Positions 1 through 6,644 of a stretch of 40,515 nucleotides of DNA are shown piece by piece (position 1 is the stretch's first letter; each line of letters opens with the position of its first letter). The DNA lies in the IMG/VR virus record IMGVR_UViG_3300045912_000463, positions 1 through 40,515 of that record; one strand, given 5' to 3'. The notes under the pieces are model-generated. The model was given only the letters and a program-made list of their open reading frames with translations. It did not search any database and was not told where the DNA came from. The translations under genes were made by a program, and so were the position numbers. This DNA is from a virus.

Positions 1-50
1 GAGCGGATCGGCGCTTGGAATCCGGTGCTCCTCGACGCGCGCAGGAAGGC

Positions 51-126
51 CTAGCGCGCGCGCGGGTCGTAGCGGTCGCGCAGGCCGTCCGAGAAGAGCT
101 GCAGCGCGAGCGCGGTCGCGCCGAGC
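51..126 (-). pseudogene. C-terminal fragment of a DppC-like ABC transporter permease (host)
   Basis: Read on the minus strand, this stretch encodes ...LALQLFSDGLRDRYDPRAR followed by TAG at 51-53. The motif LxxxGLRDxxDPR is the usual C-terminus of the DppC/OppC inner-membrane subunit of peptide ABC importers. The frame runs into the prophage end at 126/127, so only about 25 codons remain here. The rest of the gene would be expected beyond the right end of the prophage, but the right flank does not contain it. Bases 1-50 lie downstream of the stop and show nothing I recognise. Confidence 0.7.
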
Positions 127-332
127 TGTAGTGCAGCAAATTAAATGTCCTTCGCAGCTTTTCGCCTGCTCGGTTGCCGGAAGAAGTGGAGGTGGTCGAA
201 AGTTTGCGCCCTGGACGGCTCGACCATTCCGGATGCGCCGGAATTAAACCCAAAATGGCGAGCCGGGACGCAACGAGTCGAAACGTCAAATTAAATGTCA
301 CTCGACCCTTTTTGCGTCAAATTATTTGTCAC
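127..332 (+). repeat. Prophage left end with three transposase-site copies (L1-L3)
   Basis: Three plus-oriented copies of one site are visible. L1, at 136-150, is GCAAATTAAATGTCC and is the most diverged. L2, at 284-301, is CGTCAAATTAAATGTCAC. L3, at 315-332, is CGTCAAATTATTTGTCAC. L1 is separated from L2 by about 135 bp, while L2 and L3 are about 31 bp apart. This is the wide-then-tight spacing seen at Mu attL and at Tn7-type left ends. By analogy these are binding sites for the transposase encoded at 2987-5227. The 150-283 gap holds no credible gene. Confidence 0.85.
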
Positions 333-341
333 GCTTATATA
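312..341 (+). promoter_or_regulatory. Putative promoter with transposase site L3 in its spacer
   Basis: TTGCGT at 312-317 and TATATA at 336-341 are 18 bp apart and would serve the gene at 402. The L3 site occupies nearly all of the spacer, so transposase bound to the left end could shut the promoter. The -35 match is only moderate. Confidence 0.4.
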
Positions 342-348
342 GTGATAA

Positions 349-387
349 CCGCAAGCCCTCGGGCCTGAGAAACGCAAGGGCTTGCGG
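349..387 (+). promoter_or_regulatory. Leader hairpin overlapping the ribosome binding site
   Basis: CCGCAAGCCCT at 349-359 pairs perfectly with AGGGCTTGCGG at 377-387, leaving a 17-nt loop. The end of the second arm runs into GGAGGAG (386-392), the ribosome site of the gene starting at 402. Folding of the leader would partly hide that site. There is no following T-run, so I do not read it as a terminator. Confidence 0.55.
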
Positions 388-401
388 AGGAGTGATCCGC
401 T

Positions 402-704
402 ATGAGTCTACCGAAAATCAACCAGGTTGCAACCGGAATCTTGGAGGCCATCGAGGAGGCGAAGCTTGAGCCGAAGGTGCTTAACTGGCCGATCCTCTTA
501 CTCATAGATGGCGTTTGGGTGAGGGGCTGCCTAGATCTGGATGTGCCCACTCAGGATACCGAGCTGCTCGGGATCGTTGACGGGGAGATATTGACCTCCC
601 CTCCCCAGCACTTCGATTTCCTGAGCGTCAACCTCTTTGATGTGAAGGCGTACGCCCGACAGACGGGTGAGTTCGGCGAGGGCGGTGAGTCCGAGCGTGC
701 CTAG
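402..704 (+). CDS. Hypothetical protein of the left-end cargo
   Basis: A 100-residue protein that I do not recognise. It is acidic with hydrophobic patches (WPILLLIDGVWVRG, FDFLSVNLFDV), has no clear membrane span or signal peptide, and its last 10 residues are Gly/Glu-rich. The start is supported by GGAGGAG 9 nt upstream. It lies between the left end and the repressor genes, where Mu itself has no gene, and is read away from the end. It overlaps the 3' end of the convergent gene 628-846 by 77 bp. Its position outside the lytic operon would allow expression from the prophage, so a lysogenic role such as exclusion or host benefit is possible. This is inference only. Confidence 0.6.
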   Translation: MSLPKINQVATGILEAIEEAKLEPKVLNWPILLLIDGVWVRGCLDLDVPTQDTELLGIVDGEILTSPPQHFDFLSVNLFDVKAYARQTGEFGEGGESERA

Positions 705-846
705 AGAGTTGCGCTATAGAGACGTCAAGCCCCTTTGAGCCTAAGGCAACGATAATGTCAGCGTAGGACACGCCCGAATCTAGCTGCTGGTCGACCTCTT
801 GGCGCAACGCAGATTGGCAGATTTGGCACCTCGGTCCAGTGGCCAT
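628..846 (-). CDS. Small CxxC/LSRHxxxH protein, small-terminase-domain paralogue
   Basis: 72 residues. The N-terminal part reads RCQICQSALRQEVD...YADIIVALGSKGLDVSIAQLSRHARTH. The same pattern occurs in the antirepressor at 11343-12134 and in the probable small terminase at 14847-15404: CxIC, then LRxE, then GLx(I/L)SxAxLSRHxxxH. The two Cys and two His residues suggest a bound metal, and the spacing suggests a small DNA-binding fold. The tail (RRTHPSVGRTPSHQRG) is basic and likely disordered. The gene stands alone on the minus strand and has a leaderless-type promoter. It could be a decoy, regulator or packaging-interference factor; its function is unknown. Confidence 0.6.
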   Translation of the reverse strand: MATGPRCQICQSALRQEVDQQLDSGVSYADIIVALGSKGLDVSIAQLSRHARTHRPRRTHPSVGRTPSHQRG

Positions 847-852
847 GCTGCC

Positions 853-858
853 ATTATA
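853..858 (-). promoter_or_regulatory. -10 element for a leaderless start
   Basis: TATAAT on the minus strand ends 6 nt before the ATG at 846, so transcription would begin at or next to the start codon. No strong -35 is visible at 17 bp. The same 6-nt spacing recurs at 21634-21646. Close -10/ATG spacing is typical of leaderless genes in Deinococcota. Confidence 0.55.
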
Positions 859-1152
859 ATGCGGGGATGATTCAGGGCGTGCCGGTCAAGCGCCTCTAAA
901 AAGAACTCGACTTACGAGACTTTTCGAGGCCTCCAAAAACACCAAAAGAAGAGCCCGAAAACTGCCCGGGCCGCATAAAAGTCGAAGACGCCGGACTGGC
1001 AGATCCAGCGCCTTCAGCGTTGCCCGTTCGTAGGACGGTTGCTTCGTAACGACTAACGGCAGCTTACACCGCCCCAGGGCGCACGTCAACGCCACCCGAC
1101 GTATTGGTGGCGCTGCCTCGACACACACATATATATTATATATAAGGTAAGG
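859..1152. other. Non-coding gap with a bulged hairpin and an AT-rich tract
   Basis: There is no convincing gene here. An interrupted hairpin at 898-923 (AAAAG..CTCG / CGAG.CTTTT) could end transcription on either strand. It could be the terminator of the repressor transcript or of leftward read-through. An alternating TA-rich tract (1128-1145) lies just downstream of the repressor gene and may melt easily. Confidence 0.35.
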
Positions 1153-1914
1153 TCACGCAGCTTGTGAATGATGGGGAAGTTGATGCTCGTCGGCGGGCGG
1201 CTTGTCGTCGTGGATGATGCGAACCACGCGGCCCACGATCTCCTCGACCTGCTCCATCGGGATCGCACTTGGAGTTCCGTTCGTGTGGTCGACGTTGCGC
1301 GACTGCAAGAAGCGGCCAAACCTGTCATCTTTTAGGACCTTACAAACGTAGCCGTTATCAACCAATCGCGCCACCACGGTTGCGGTGTTATAGCCCTTAT
1401 CTTTACGGTCGACCAGCACTGTGTCCCCGTCGTAGATGGGATGCTTGCCAGCTTGCATAGAGTCGCCGCGGATCTTGAAGGCGACAAGGTCTTTGCCTCT
1501 GGCGAAGTTCTCGTCGATCCACACCTGCTCGTCAAGAACCTCTTCCTCTTGGTCTGGGCCCGCACCGCACCATCCGGCGGTGAGGATTCGTAGCCGCCTC
1601 ACGGGTGGTTGTTGCGCAAAGTTAGATGCAAGCGACGCGCCAGGAGCGTCAGGTTCGATTTCGTAAACCAGTTCATGTAAAGGGACATCGAGCGCCTCTG
1701 ACAACTTAACAAGCGTGTCGATGGAAGGCTTGATCCAGTTGCCATATTGCGAAACGCGGCCCTGAACCAAGCCATAGACGGTTGTCGCCCCGATGCCGGA
1801 ATAGTCCGCGAACTCTTCAAGCTTTCGCATCCCAAGTTCGCGCATACGGGCGGCGATGCGTCGGTTAAAGGGCCCGTTGAAATCTTCGAGTGACTTCCTT
1901 CTCTTTGGTGCCAT
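1153..1914 (-). CDS. HTH/S24 phage repressor, second gene of a tandem pair
   Basis: A 253-residue CI/LexA-type repressor. Residues 15-85 form an HTH DNA-binding domain (LEEFADYSGIGATTVYGLVQGRVSQ). Residues 108-235 form an S24 peptidase-like domain with Ser152 (RGDSM), candidate catalytic Lys192 (GYVCKVLK) and an Ala113-Gly114 pair (LTAGWCGAG) at the usual self-cleavage position. RecA-stimulated cleavage and prophage induction would be expected. I chose the ATG at 1914 because AGGAGG lies just upstream; an earlier ATG at 1941 overlaps the upstream gene. It is closely related to the product of 1928-2653 along its full length and is probably co-transcribed with it. Confidence 0.9.
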   Translation of the reverse strand: MAPKRRKSLEDFNGPFNRRIAARMRELGMRKLEEFADYSGIGATTVYGLVQGRVSQYGNWIKPSIDTLVKLSEALDVPLHELVYEIEPDAPGASLASNFAQQPPVRRLRILTAGWCGAGPDQEEEVLDEQVWIDENFARGKDLVAFKIRGDSMQAGKHPIYDGDTVLVDRKDKGYNTATVVARLVDNGYVCKVLKDDRFGRFLQSRNVDHTNGTPSAIPMEQVEEIVGRVVRIIHDDKPPADEHQLPHHSQAA

Positions 1915-1927
1915 GACTCCTCCTGAC

Positions 1928-2653
1928 TCAGCCCACGGCATTTCCGGCGCCGATCTCTGAATGGCGTACCTCTATGACTCTCCCCACGATTTCCTCTACC
2001 TGATCAGCTGGAATATAAGGAGGTGTCCCATTCGTGTAGTTCGGGTTTTGGCTGACAAGGTGCTTGCCGAATCTATCGTCCTTGAGTAGCTTGCAGACAT
2101 AGCCTCCCCCATCGAGCCGTGCAACCACCGTCGCCCCATCGAAGCCCTTGTCCTTTTTGTTGACGAGAACTAAATCCCCATCGAAAATTGGCCGCGGCCC
2201 ACCCTCCATACTGTCTCCGCGGATACGGAACGCCACTAAGTCCTTACCCCGAGCAAACCGCTCCTCAACCCATATATGCTCGCCGTCAATTTCCTCGTAC
2301 TCATCAGGACCTGCCCCTATCCACCCAGCGGTCTTGATCGGGACAGGCTGCATGATGGGGAGATCGCGTGGGATCTCGTCAGCTCCAGGTGCATCTGGAT
2401 CCAGCATGTAAACCAACTGGTGTAGGGGACGGTCAAGTCCCTTGGCCAGCAGTACCAGGGTGTCGAAGCTGGGCTTGATCGGTGTGCCAACCTGCGACAC
2501 GCGCCCTCTTACCAAGGCGTAGAGAGTGGCGCGACCCATACCGATGTGGTCAGCAAACTCCTCCAGCCGCTCGATCCCCAACTCCTTCATTCGTTTCGCG
2601 ATCAAGTTATTAAAAGGGCCTTTTGGTGGAAGGGGTTTTCGCGCGGGCGTCAT
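1928..2653 (-). CDS. HTH/S24 phage repressor, first gene of a tandem pair
   Basis: 241 residues. The HTH (LEEFADHIGMGRATLYALVRGRVSQ) is followed by an S24 domain with Ala109-Gly110 as candidate cleavage pair, Ser148 (RGDSM) and Lys188 (GYVCKLLK). The RBS GGAGG lies 7 nt before the ATG. The gene is divergent from the Cro/Ner-like gene at 2733 and shares the operator region with it, as the c repressor does in Mu. It therefore probably holds the lysogenic state. The recognition helix differs from that of its neighbour (GRATLYALVRG versus GATTVYGLVQG), so the two proteins may read different operators or form mixed dimers. Confidence 0.92.
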   Translation of the reverse strand: MTPARKPLPPKGPFNNLIAKRMKELGIERLEEFADHIGMGRATLYALVRGRVSQVGTPIKPSFDTLVLLAKGLDRPLHQLVYMLDPDAPGADEIPRDLPIMQPVPIKTAGWIGAGPDEYEEIDGEHIWVEERFARGKDLVAFRIRGDSMEGGPRPIFDGDLVLVNKKDKGFDGATVVARLDGGGYVCKLLKDDRFGKHLVSQNPNYTNGTPPYIPADQVEEIVGRVIEVRHSEIGAGNAVG

Positions 2654-2670
2654 GCTGATACCTCCATCGC

Positions 2671-2712
2671 TTGACTATTCACAAATGTAGATTATAATCG
2701 GTCTACATATGT
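2671..2712 (+). promoter_or_regulatory. Early lytic promoter with inverted-repeat operator
   Basis: TTGACT (2671-2676) and TATAAT (2693-2698), 16 bp apart, form a strong sigma70-type promoter towards the Ner-like gene and transposase. ACAAATGTAGA (2681-2691) and TCTACATATGT (2702-2712) form an 11-bp inverted repeat with one mismatch that brackets the -10 box, an obvious operator. The ATTATAAT core is itself symmetric, so a minus-strand -10 for the repressor genes may share these bases. Confidence 0.8.
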
Positions 2713-2732
2713 AAAGAAAGGAGGAGGGCACA

Positions 2733-2963
2733 ATGAATCCCGAACGACTCAAAAACCGCATAGGGGAGCTCGGTCTAACGCAGGCTGAAGTCGCCCGGCG
2801 CGCAAAAATCAGCCCTGGCTACGTCCACTTGCTAGTCAGGGGCGAGCGAGGTAGGAGGATAGGGGCCGAGGTTTTAACGCGGCTCAGCAAAGCGTTGGAC
2901 GTCGAGCCAGATTTTTTTTGCACGACTAGTCCACATGTGAAGAAAGAGGTAGTCGGTGGCTAG
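2733..2963 (+). CDS. Cro/Ner-like HTH regulator
   Basis: A 76-residue HTH_3 protein: LTQAEVARRAKISPGYVHLLVRGERGRRIGAEVLTRLSKALDVEP fills almost the whole chain. A strong RBS (AAAGGAGGAGG) precedes the ATG. It is the first gene after the early promoter and is followed by the transposase and ATPase, the position of ner in Mu. A likely role is to damp the early and repressor promoters during lytic growth. Operator-like sequences lie both upstream and at its own 3' end. Confidence 0.88.
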   Translation: MNPERLKNRIGELGLTQAEVARRAKISPGYVHLLVRGERGRRIGAEVLTRLSKALDVEPDFFCTTSPHVKKEVVGG

Positions 2964-2970
2964 TCTACAT
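2929..2970 (+). promoter_or_regulatory. Additional operator-like repeats at the end of the Ner-like gene
   Basis: GTCCACATGTGA at 2929-2940, followed by AGAAAG, resembles GTCTACATATGTA...AAGAAAG at 2701-2717. GTCTACAT recurs at 2963-2970. These copies lie between the Ner-like gene and the transposase start and could let the repressor or Ner tune transposase separately. The match is by eye. Confidence 0.45.
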
Positions 2971-2986
2971 AGGAGAGATCGGCATC

Positions 2987-5227
2987 ATGCCCTGGTTTAG
3001 CGATAGACGAGGGGTAGAACTCCTAACAGTTGAGGAATGCCAAGAGGTTTTTGGGAAATCTAGGCGATCCATCAACGCCGCTATGCGCCGACACGGCGTC
3101 TATACCGAGCACCATTTGATCAAGCACAAGGAGGGACGAGGGGCAAGCAAGAGAGCATTTATCGACCCCCTTACTCTCCAAGCGATAACTGGTTGGGAGA
3201 TTGTGAACAACTGGCACAAGCATTGCACAGTGCCTCAGGGCAGTGTGCAACTTTTGGATGAAGCAAAGGGGGCACTGTGCAATAGCTCAAAATCTTCGAC
3301 AGGTACGCAAAAACCCACAACCTCACGATTTGAAAAGGGAGGGGGCACTGTGCAACTGGTTGAGGGCACTGTGCAAGAGGGTAATTGCACAGTGCCCCTC
3401 AAAGCAGCCATGGGATGGGAGTCCAATACCAATGACAGGTTGCCCCACGAAACCCCTTCCCCTACCCACATCATCCCCAACCTCGCCCAGGTCCCCTCGG
3501 AAGAGCTGACCAAGGCACAACGCCGCGCCCGAGCGCTCTTACCGCTGGCAGAGCTATCGACCGCCGAGCGCCTCGCACGCTTCCGGGAACTGGCCGCCTC
3601 CGGCGAATTGGGCGTGCGGAGCGTGCGCAGCGTGCGACGCCTGTACGACCAGCTCATCAAAGGACGTGAGGTCAAAGGGCAGCCCAGGGCCGGGCCGCTC
3701 GCGCTGGTGCGCCCACACCGCGCCGACAAGGGCAAGCCACGCATCCCGGAAGAGCTTTTCAAGCTCGTCGTGATGCTCTGGCTGATGCATCCCAACGCCG
3801 CCGCACCCAAGCTCTTGCGGATCGTCGAACTCAACGATCCCGCGCTGCTGTCCTACCGCAAGCGCAAGACGCACCGGCTGTCGGCCTCGACCATCCGGCG
3901 AACCCGCCGGTGGATGGAGCGAGTGCCGGAGTTGCGGTACGCGCTGATGAACGCCGATGAGCGGCACGAGTTCCACCGCATCTGGGCGGGAGAAGTGCTC
4001 ACCGAGCGGGCATGCGAGCTGTGGATGGCGGACATGACGCGCTGCGACGTGTTCGTTTTCGACCCGAACGAACCCGAGCCGAGCATGTACCGGCTGCGCA
4101 TTCACGCCATCATCGATGTCTACTCGGGGGCCGTCCCAGCGTTCGTCTTCAGCCGTCAGGAGGACCAGTCGGCTACCGACCGGATGCTCTTCTTGGCCGT
4201 GCACGAGAAGCCTGGCGTCTGGGCGGAACACTGGCCCGTCTACGGCCGCCCCGAGACGCTCTATTGGGATAACGGCAGGGTCTACCGCAGCAAGAAGAGC
4301 GAGCAGGTTTGCGCCGACTTGGGCATCCGCCTCATCAACAGCCGTCCTTACGTGAGCCACAGCCGCGGGAACATCGAGCGGCTGTTCGCCACCTTCCACC
4401 AGACCCATGAAAAGCTGCTGCCGGGCTACGCGGGCAAGGACGCGACCGACAAGAGCGGCAAAGAGCTAGACCGCCTCTGGAAGAACACCCTCAAGTGGTT
4501 GGAGCGCGGCGGCCCCGACCCCTACCCTGAGAGGTTGCTCACCGAGGACGAATACAAGCGCAAGGCGCTCGTGTGGCTGGTAACCGAGTATCACCGGACG
4601 CTGCACCTGGGCAAGACGCCCGTCGAGCACTACCTGGAGACCGCGCCCGTCAGCGCTCGCGCGGTCGTGTCGTTCGACGAGCTGATGACGCTCTTCAGCA
4701 ATCGCGAGGTGCGCACCGTCGAGGGGAACGGCTGGGTTCGCTGGCGCAACCGCAAGTGGGCGCTCTCGGACGCGAGCCTCGTCAAGTACCAACGGCAGAA
4801 GATCGTCATCCTCGCCAACGAACTCGTGCCCGGCGCCGAGCAGATCAAAGCGGCGCTGGAGTTACCGGACGGGAATCTGGCGATCCTGGGCGACCTGGTG
4901 CCCTACGGCGGCTCCGCGCTCGACGAGGCGAACCGCGCCTACCGGCAGGCGGCGAAGGGCGTCCTGAGCGACCTGGCGGCTCGCGCCGAGGACGTGCTGG
5001 AGACGTGGATCGATCCGGAGTGGCGGCACGACCGGGTGCAAGAGCGGGCCTTCGGGCTCTCGCCCGAACCGCTCGTCATCGAGCCCGCCCCTCGCGCCAC
5101 CCTGGCGGCGCTCAACCCCGAGGAGCGGCGGGCGAAACAGCTCGAAGAGGACCGCAAGGCGCTCGAAGCCGAAGGACTCAAGCTCGACTGGGACGTCGAC
5201 ATTCCCAGCGAGAGGAGGAGGGAATAA
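2987..5227 (+). CDS. DDE transposase, MuA/TnsB type
   Basis: A 746-residue rve-fold transposase that would bind the prophage ends, cut them and join them to target DNA. The N-terminal ~60 residues look like a Mu-type HTH (VEECQEVFGKSRRSINAAMRRHG). Residues 75-190 are a low-complexity linker whose DNA carries six repeats of GGCACTGTGCAA. The catalytic core has Asp349 (WMADMTRCD), Asp428 (YWDNGRVY) and Glu464 (SHSRGNIERLF). The 35 residues between the last two are typical of the superfamily. A C-terminal barrel-like region and a charged tail follow. An AGGAGA ribosome site lies 11 nt before the ATG. The next gene begins at the base after the stop codon. Confidence 0.95.
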   Translation: MPWFSDRRGVELLTVEECQEVFGKSRRSINAAMRRHGVYTEHHLIKHKEGRGASKRAFIDPLTLQAITGWEIVNNWHKHCTVPQGSVQLLDEAKGALCNSSKSSTGTQKPTTSRFEKGGGTVQLVEGTVQEGNCTVPLKAAMGWESNTNDRLPHETPSPTHIIPNLAQVPSEELTKAQRRARALLPLAELSTAERLARFRELAASGELGVRSVRSVRRLYDQLIKGREVKGQPRAGPLALVRPHRADKGKPRIPEELFKLVVMLWLMHPNAAAPKLLRIVELNDPALLSYRKRKTHRLSASTIRRTRRWMERVPELRYALMNADERHEFHRIWAGEVLTERACELWMADMTRCDVFVFDPNEPEPSMYRLRIHAIIDVYSGAVPAFVFSRQEDQSATDRMLFLAVHEKPGVWAEHWPVYGRPETLYWDNGRVYRSKKSEQVCADLGIRLINSRPYVSHSRGNIERLFATFHQTHEKLLPGYAGKDATDKSGKELDRLWKNTLKWLERGGPDPYPERLLTEDEYKRKALVWLVTEYHRTLHLGKTPVEHYLETAPVSARAVVSFDELMTLFSNREVRTVEGNGWVRWRNRKWALSDASLVKYQRQKIVILANELVPGAEQIKAALELPDGNLAILGDLVPYGGSALDEANRAYRQAAKGVLSDLAARAEDVLETWIDPEWRHDRVQERAFGLSPEPLVIEPAPRATLAALNPEERRAKQLEEDRKALEAEGLKLDWDVDIPSERRRE
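3223..3396. repeat. Six-copy GGCACTGTGCAA site cluster inside the transposase gene
   Basis: Copies lie at 3223-3234 (-), 3239-3250 (+, one mismatch), 3271-3282 (+), 3344-3355 (+), 3365-3376 (+) and 3385-3396 (-). The core GCAC(T/A)GTGC is a near-perfect palindrome. The copies fall in more than one reading frame (encoding CTVP, GSVQL, GALCN, GTVQL and GTVQE), so it is the DNA and not the protein that is conserved. The spacing is irregular (about 16 to 73 bp). A cluster of protein-binding sites is the simplest reading, for example a transposition enhancer, operator or partition-like site. Confidence 0.85.
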
Positions 5228-6013
5228 ATGCAAGACGCCACCAGACAGCTCACCCCCCGCGACATCGACGCCCTGCTGGCGGAGAGCATCGAGACGTCGC
5301 TCCTCGAGGAGGCGCCGGAGGACTTCCTCTACACCACCGCCACCCGGACGATCATCTCGCGCCTCGACGCCGCCAGGCGCAACCGCTACCCGTTCGTGCT
5401 GGTATCCGGCCCGGCGGGTAGCGGCAAAAGCATGACGGTGCGCGAGTACGCGAGGGACAAGGAAGTCGGTTACATCCGCTGCTATCCGGACTTCGGCCCC
5501 AGCGAGCTTTTGCAAGAGATCATCGCCCACCTCTCGCTCAACGAGACGAAAAGCTACCGCCTCAAGCTCTCGGTGGTCGCGACCGCGCTGCGGCAGCGCT
5601 ACCGGATGATCGCGCTGGACGAAGCGCAGCTGATGAACCGCAAGGCGCTCGAAGCCGCCAAGTACTTGGCGGACGAGGCGGGCTGCACCTTCGTGCTGAT
5701 CATGACCGACGAGTTCGTCGACCGGCTGCGCAACTGGCGCGATATCGACAGCCGCACCGGCGTGGCCGCCACCATCGGCCCGGTGAGCCTCGACGAGTTC
5801 CGCGTGCTCTACAGCGATTCGGGCTTCGGCGAGGTCACGCTCGACGAGATCCACACCATCACCGGCGGCGTGATGCGCGACGTGGCCCGGCTGATCCGGC
5901 TGATCGACGAATTCTGCGAGATCAACGCCCCGCGCGGGCTCACGCGCGGCCTGCTCGCGCCCAGGCACGTGCGGATCGTCGCGGAGAAGCTCAACCTCCG
6001 AGGGGGGCGCTGA
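5228..6013 (+). CDS. AAA+ ATPase, MuB/TnsC-type target-DNA regulator
   Basis: 261 residues. Walker A is GPAGSGKS at 61-68 and Walker B is RMIALDEAQ with Asp131-Glu132. A sensor-like strand (FVLIMTDEF) follows, then a helical lid (GGVMRDVARLIRLIDEFC). MuB/TnsC proteins form ATP-dependent filaments on DNA, present the target to the transposase and keep the element from inserting into itself. The gene follows the transposase without a gap and overlaps the next gene by TGATG, so the three are translated together. I see no TnsD, TniQ or Cas gene nearby, so target choice is probably unselective as in Mu. Confidence 0.93.
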   Translation: MQDATRQLTPRDIDALLAESIETSLLEEAPEDFLYTTATRTIISRLDAARRNRYPFVLVSGPAGSGKSMTVREYARDKEVGYIRCYPDFGPSELLQEIIAHLSLNETKSYRLKLSVVATALRQRYRMIALDEAQLMNRKALEAAKYLADEAGCTFVLIMTDEFVDRLRNWRDIDSRTGVAATIGPVSLDEFRVLYSDSGFGEVTLDEIHTITGGVMRDVARLIRLIDEFCEINAPRGLTRGLLAPRHVRIVAEKLNLRGGR

Positions 6014-6384
6014 TGGCGCGGAGACGGCCGGGCGGCATGAAGGCGAAGCGCTTCTTCGACTTCGAGGGCGAGAAGATCCCGCTCGCCAAGGACGAAGCGA
6101 CCGAAATCTATGAGGAGCTGCCGGACGGCACCGTGAACAAGAAGCCGATGGCGGTGCTGCTCGGCTACACCGGCGACCTGCAGGAGGGAAAGGTCTTCGT
6201 TCGCGTCAAGGGCGGCGAGCGTCGCTTCTACTACGTGGTGCTGATCGAGGTCGAGATCCACGTGCACGAGGGCCTGGGCAAGTACGGCCAGGTGCGGCGG
6301 CGGATCCTGGCGACCGAAGTGGAAGGCGATGAAGACATCGGTGCGTACACCACCGTCGAGCTTGCGGAGGAGGAGGAGTCATGA
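6013..6384 (+). CDS. Hypothetical early protein
   Basis: 123 residues, not recognised. The N-terminus is basic (MARRRPGGMKAKRFFDFEGEKIP); the middle is predicted beta-rich (GERRFYYVVLIEVEIHVHEG); the C-terminus is acidic (VELAEEEES). It is coupled to the ATPase gene by a TGATG overlap and to the next gene by ATGA. The position suggests a helper of transposition or early replication, but nothing in the sequence proves it. Confidence 0.8.
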   Translation: MARRRPGGMKAKRFFDFEGEKIPLAKDEATEIYEELPDGTVNKKPMAVLLGYTGDLQEGKVFVRVKGGERRFYYVVLIEVEIHVHEGLGKYGQVRRRILATEVEGDEDIGAYTTVELAEEEES

Positions 6385-6644
6385 AAACCGCCTTTACCGC
6401 CTGGTACATGCACAACGAATCAGGCACCAAAGAGGAGCTGCTTTCGGGTTTAAAGGCCGCCAAGCTGCAAGTGAGCGTCGAGCTGACGGACGCGCAGCGC
6501 ATGACGCGGCAAGAGCAACAGGATTATCTCAACGGCATCATCGCGCGAGTAGCCGAGGTTCTCGAGAGCGAATTCAAGGCGCGCTTCGAGGCGCTTCCGA
6601 TGCGCTCTCAGACGGGACAGGTGTGTGGATATGTCCGGCGCTGA
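6381..6644 (+). CDS. Hypothetical early protein
   Basis: 87 residues, largely helical, with the segment TDAQRMTRQEQQDYLNGIIARVAEVLESEFKARFEAL. I do not recognise it. It starts on ATGA within the stop of the previous gene with GGAGGAGGAG upstream. It is the last gene of the transposase operon before the minus-strand membrane-protein gene, and its final 71 bp overlap that gene's 3' end. Confidence 0.75.
   Translation: MKTAFTAWYMHNESGTKEELLSGLKAAKLQVSVELTDAQRMTRQEQQDYLNGIIARVAEVLESEFKARFEALPMRSQTGQVCGYVRR

Noticed and set aside
174-368. Small ORF between L1 and the first gene
   Set aside because: It runs through transposase sites L2 and L3 and lacks a ribosome site; low-complexity product.
886-1128. 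Minus-strand ORF in the non-coding gap after the repressors
   Set aside because: No ribosome site, atypical composition and overlap with the hairpin at 898-923.
3223-3396. CRISPR array
   Set aside because: The 12-bp units are too short, occur in both orientations and have irregular gaps within a coding frame; no cas gene is nearby.
3554-4408. Long minus-strand open frame (284 codons) opposite the transposase
   Set aside because: It mirrors the codon phase of the DDE transposase core in GC-rich DNA, shows no domain, has no ribosome site and lies over verified catalytic motifs of the other strand.
4862-5968. Minus-strand open frame of 368 codons opposite transposase end and ATPase
   Set aside because: Covers the Walker motifs of the plus-strand ATPase and crosses a gene boundary; no family resemblance.
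5228-6384. CRISPR-associated or target-selecting Tn7 module
   Set aside because: I see no TniQ/TnsD, Cas effector or crRNA near the transposase and ATPase genes; the 123- and 87-residue products do not resemble TniQ zinc proteins.
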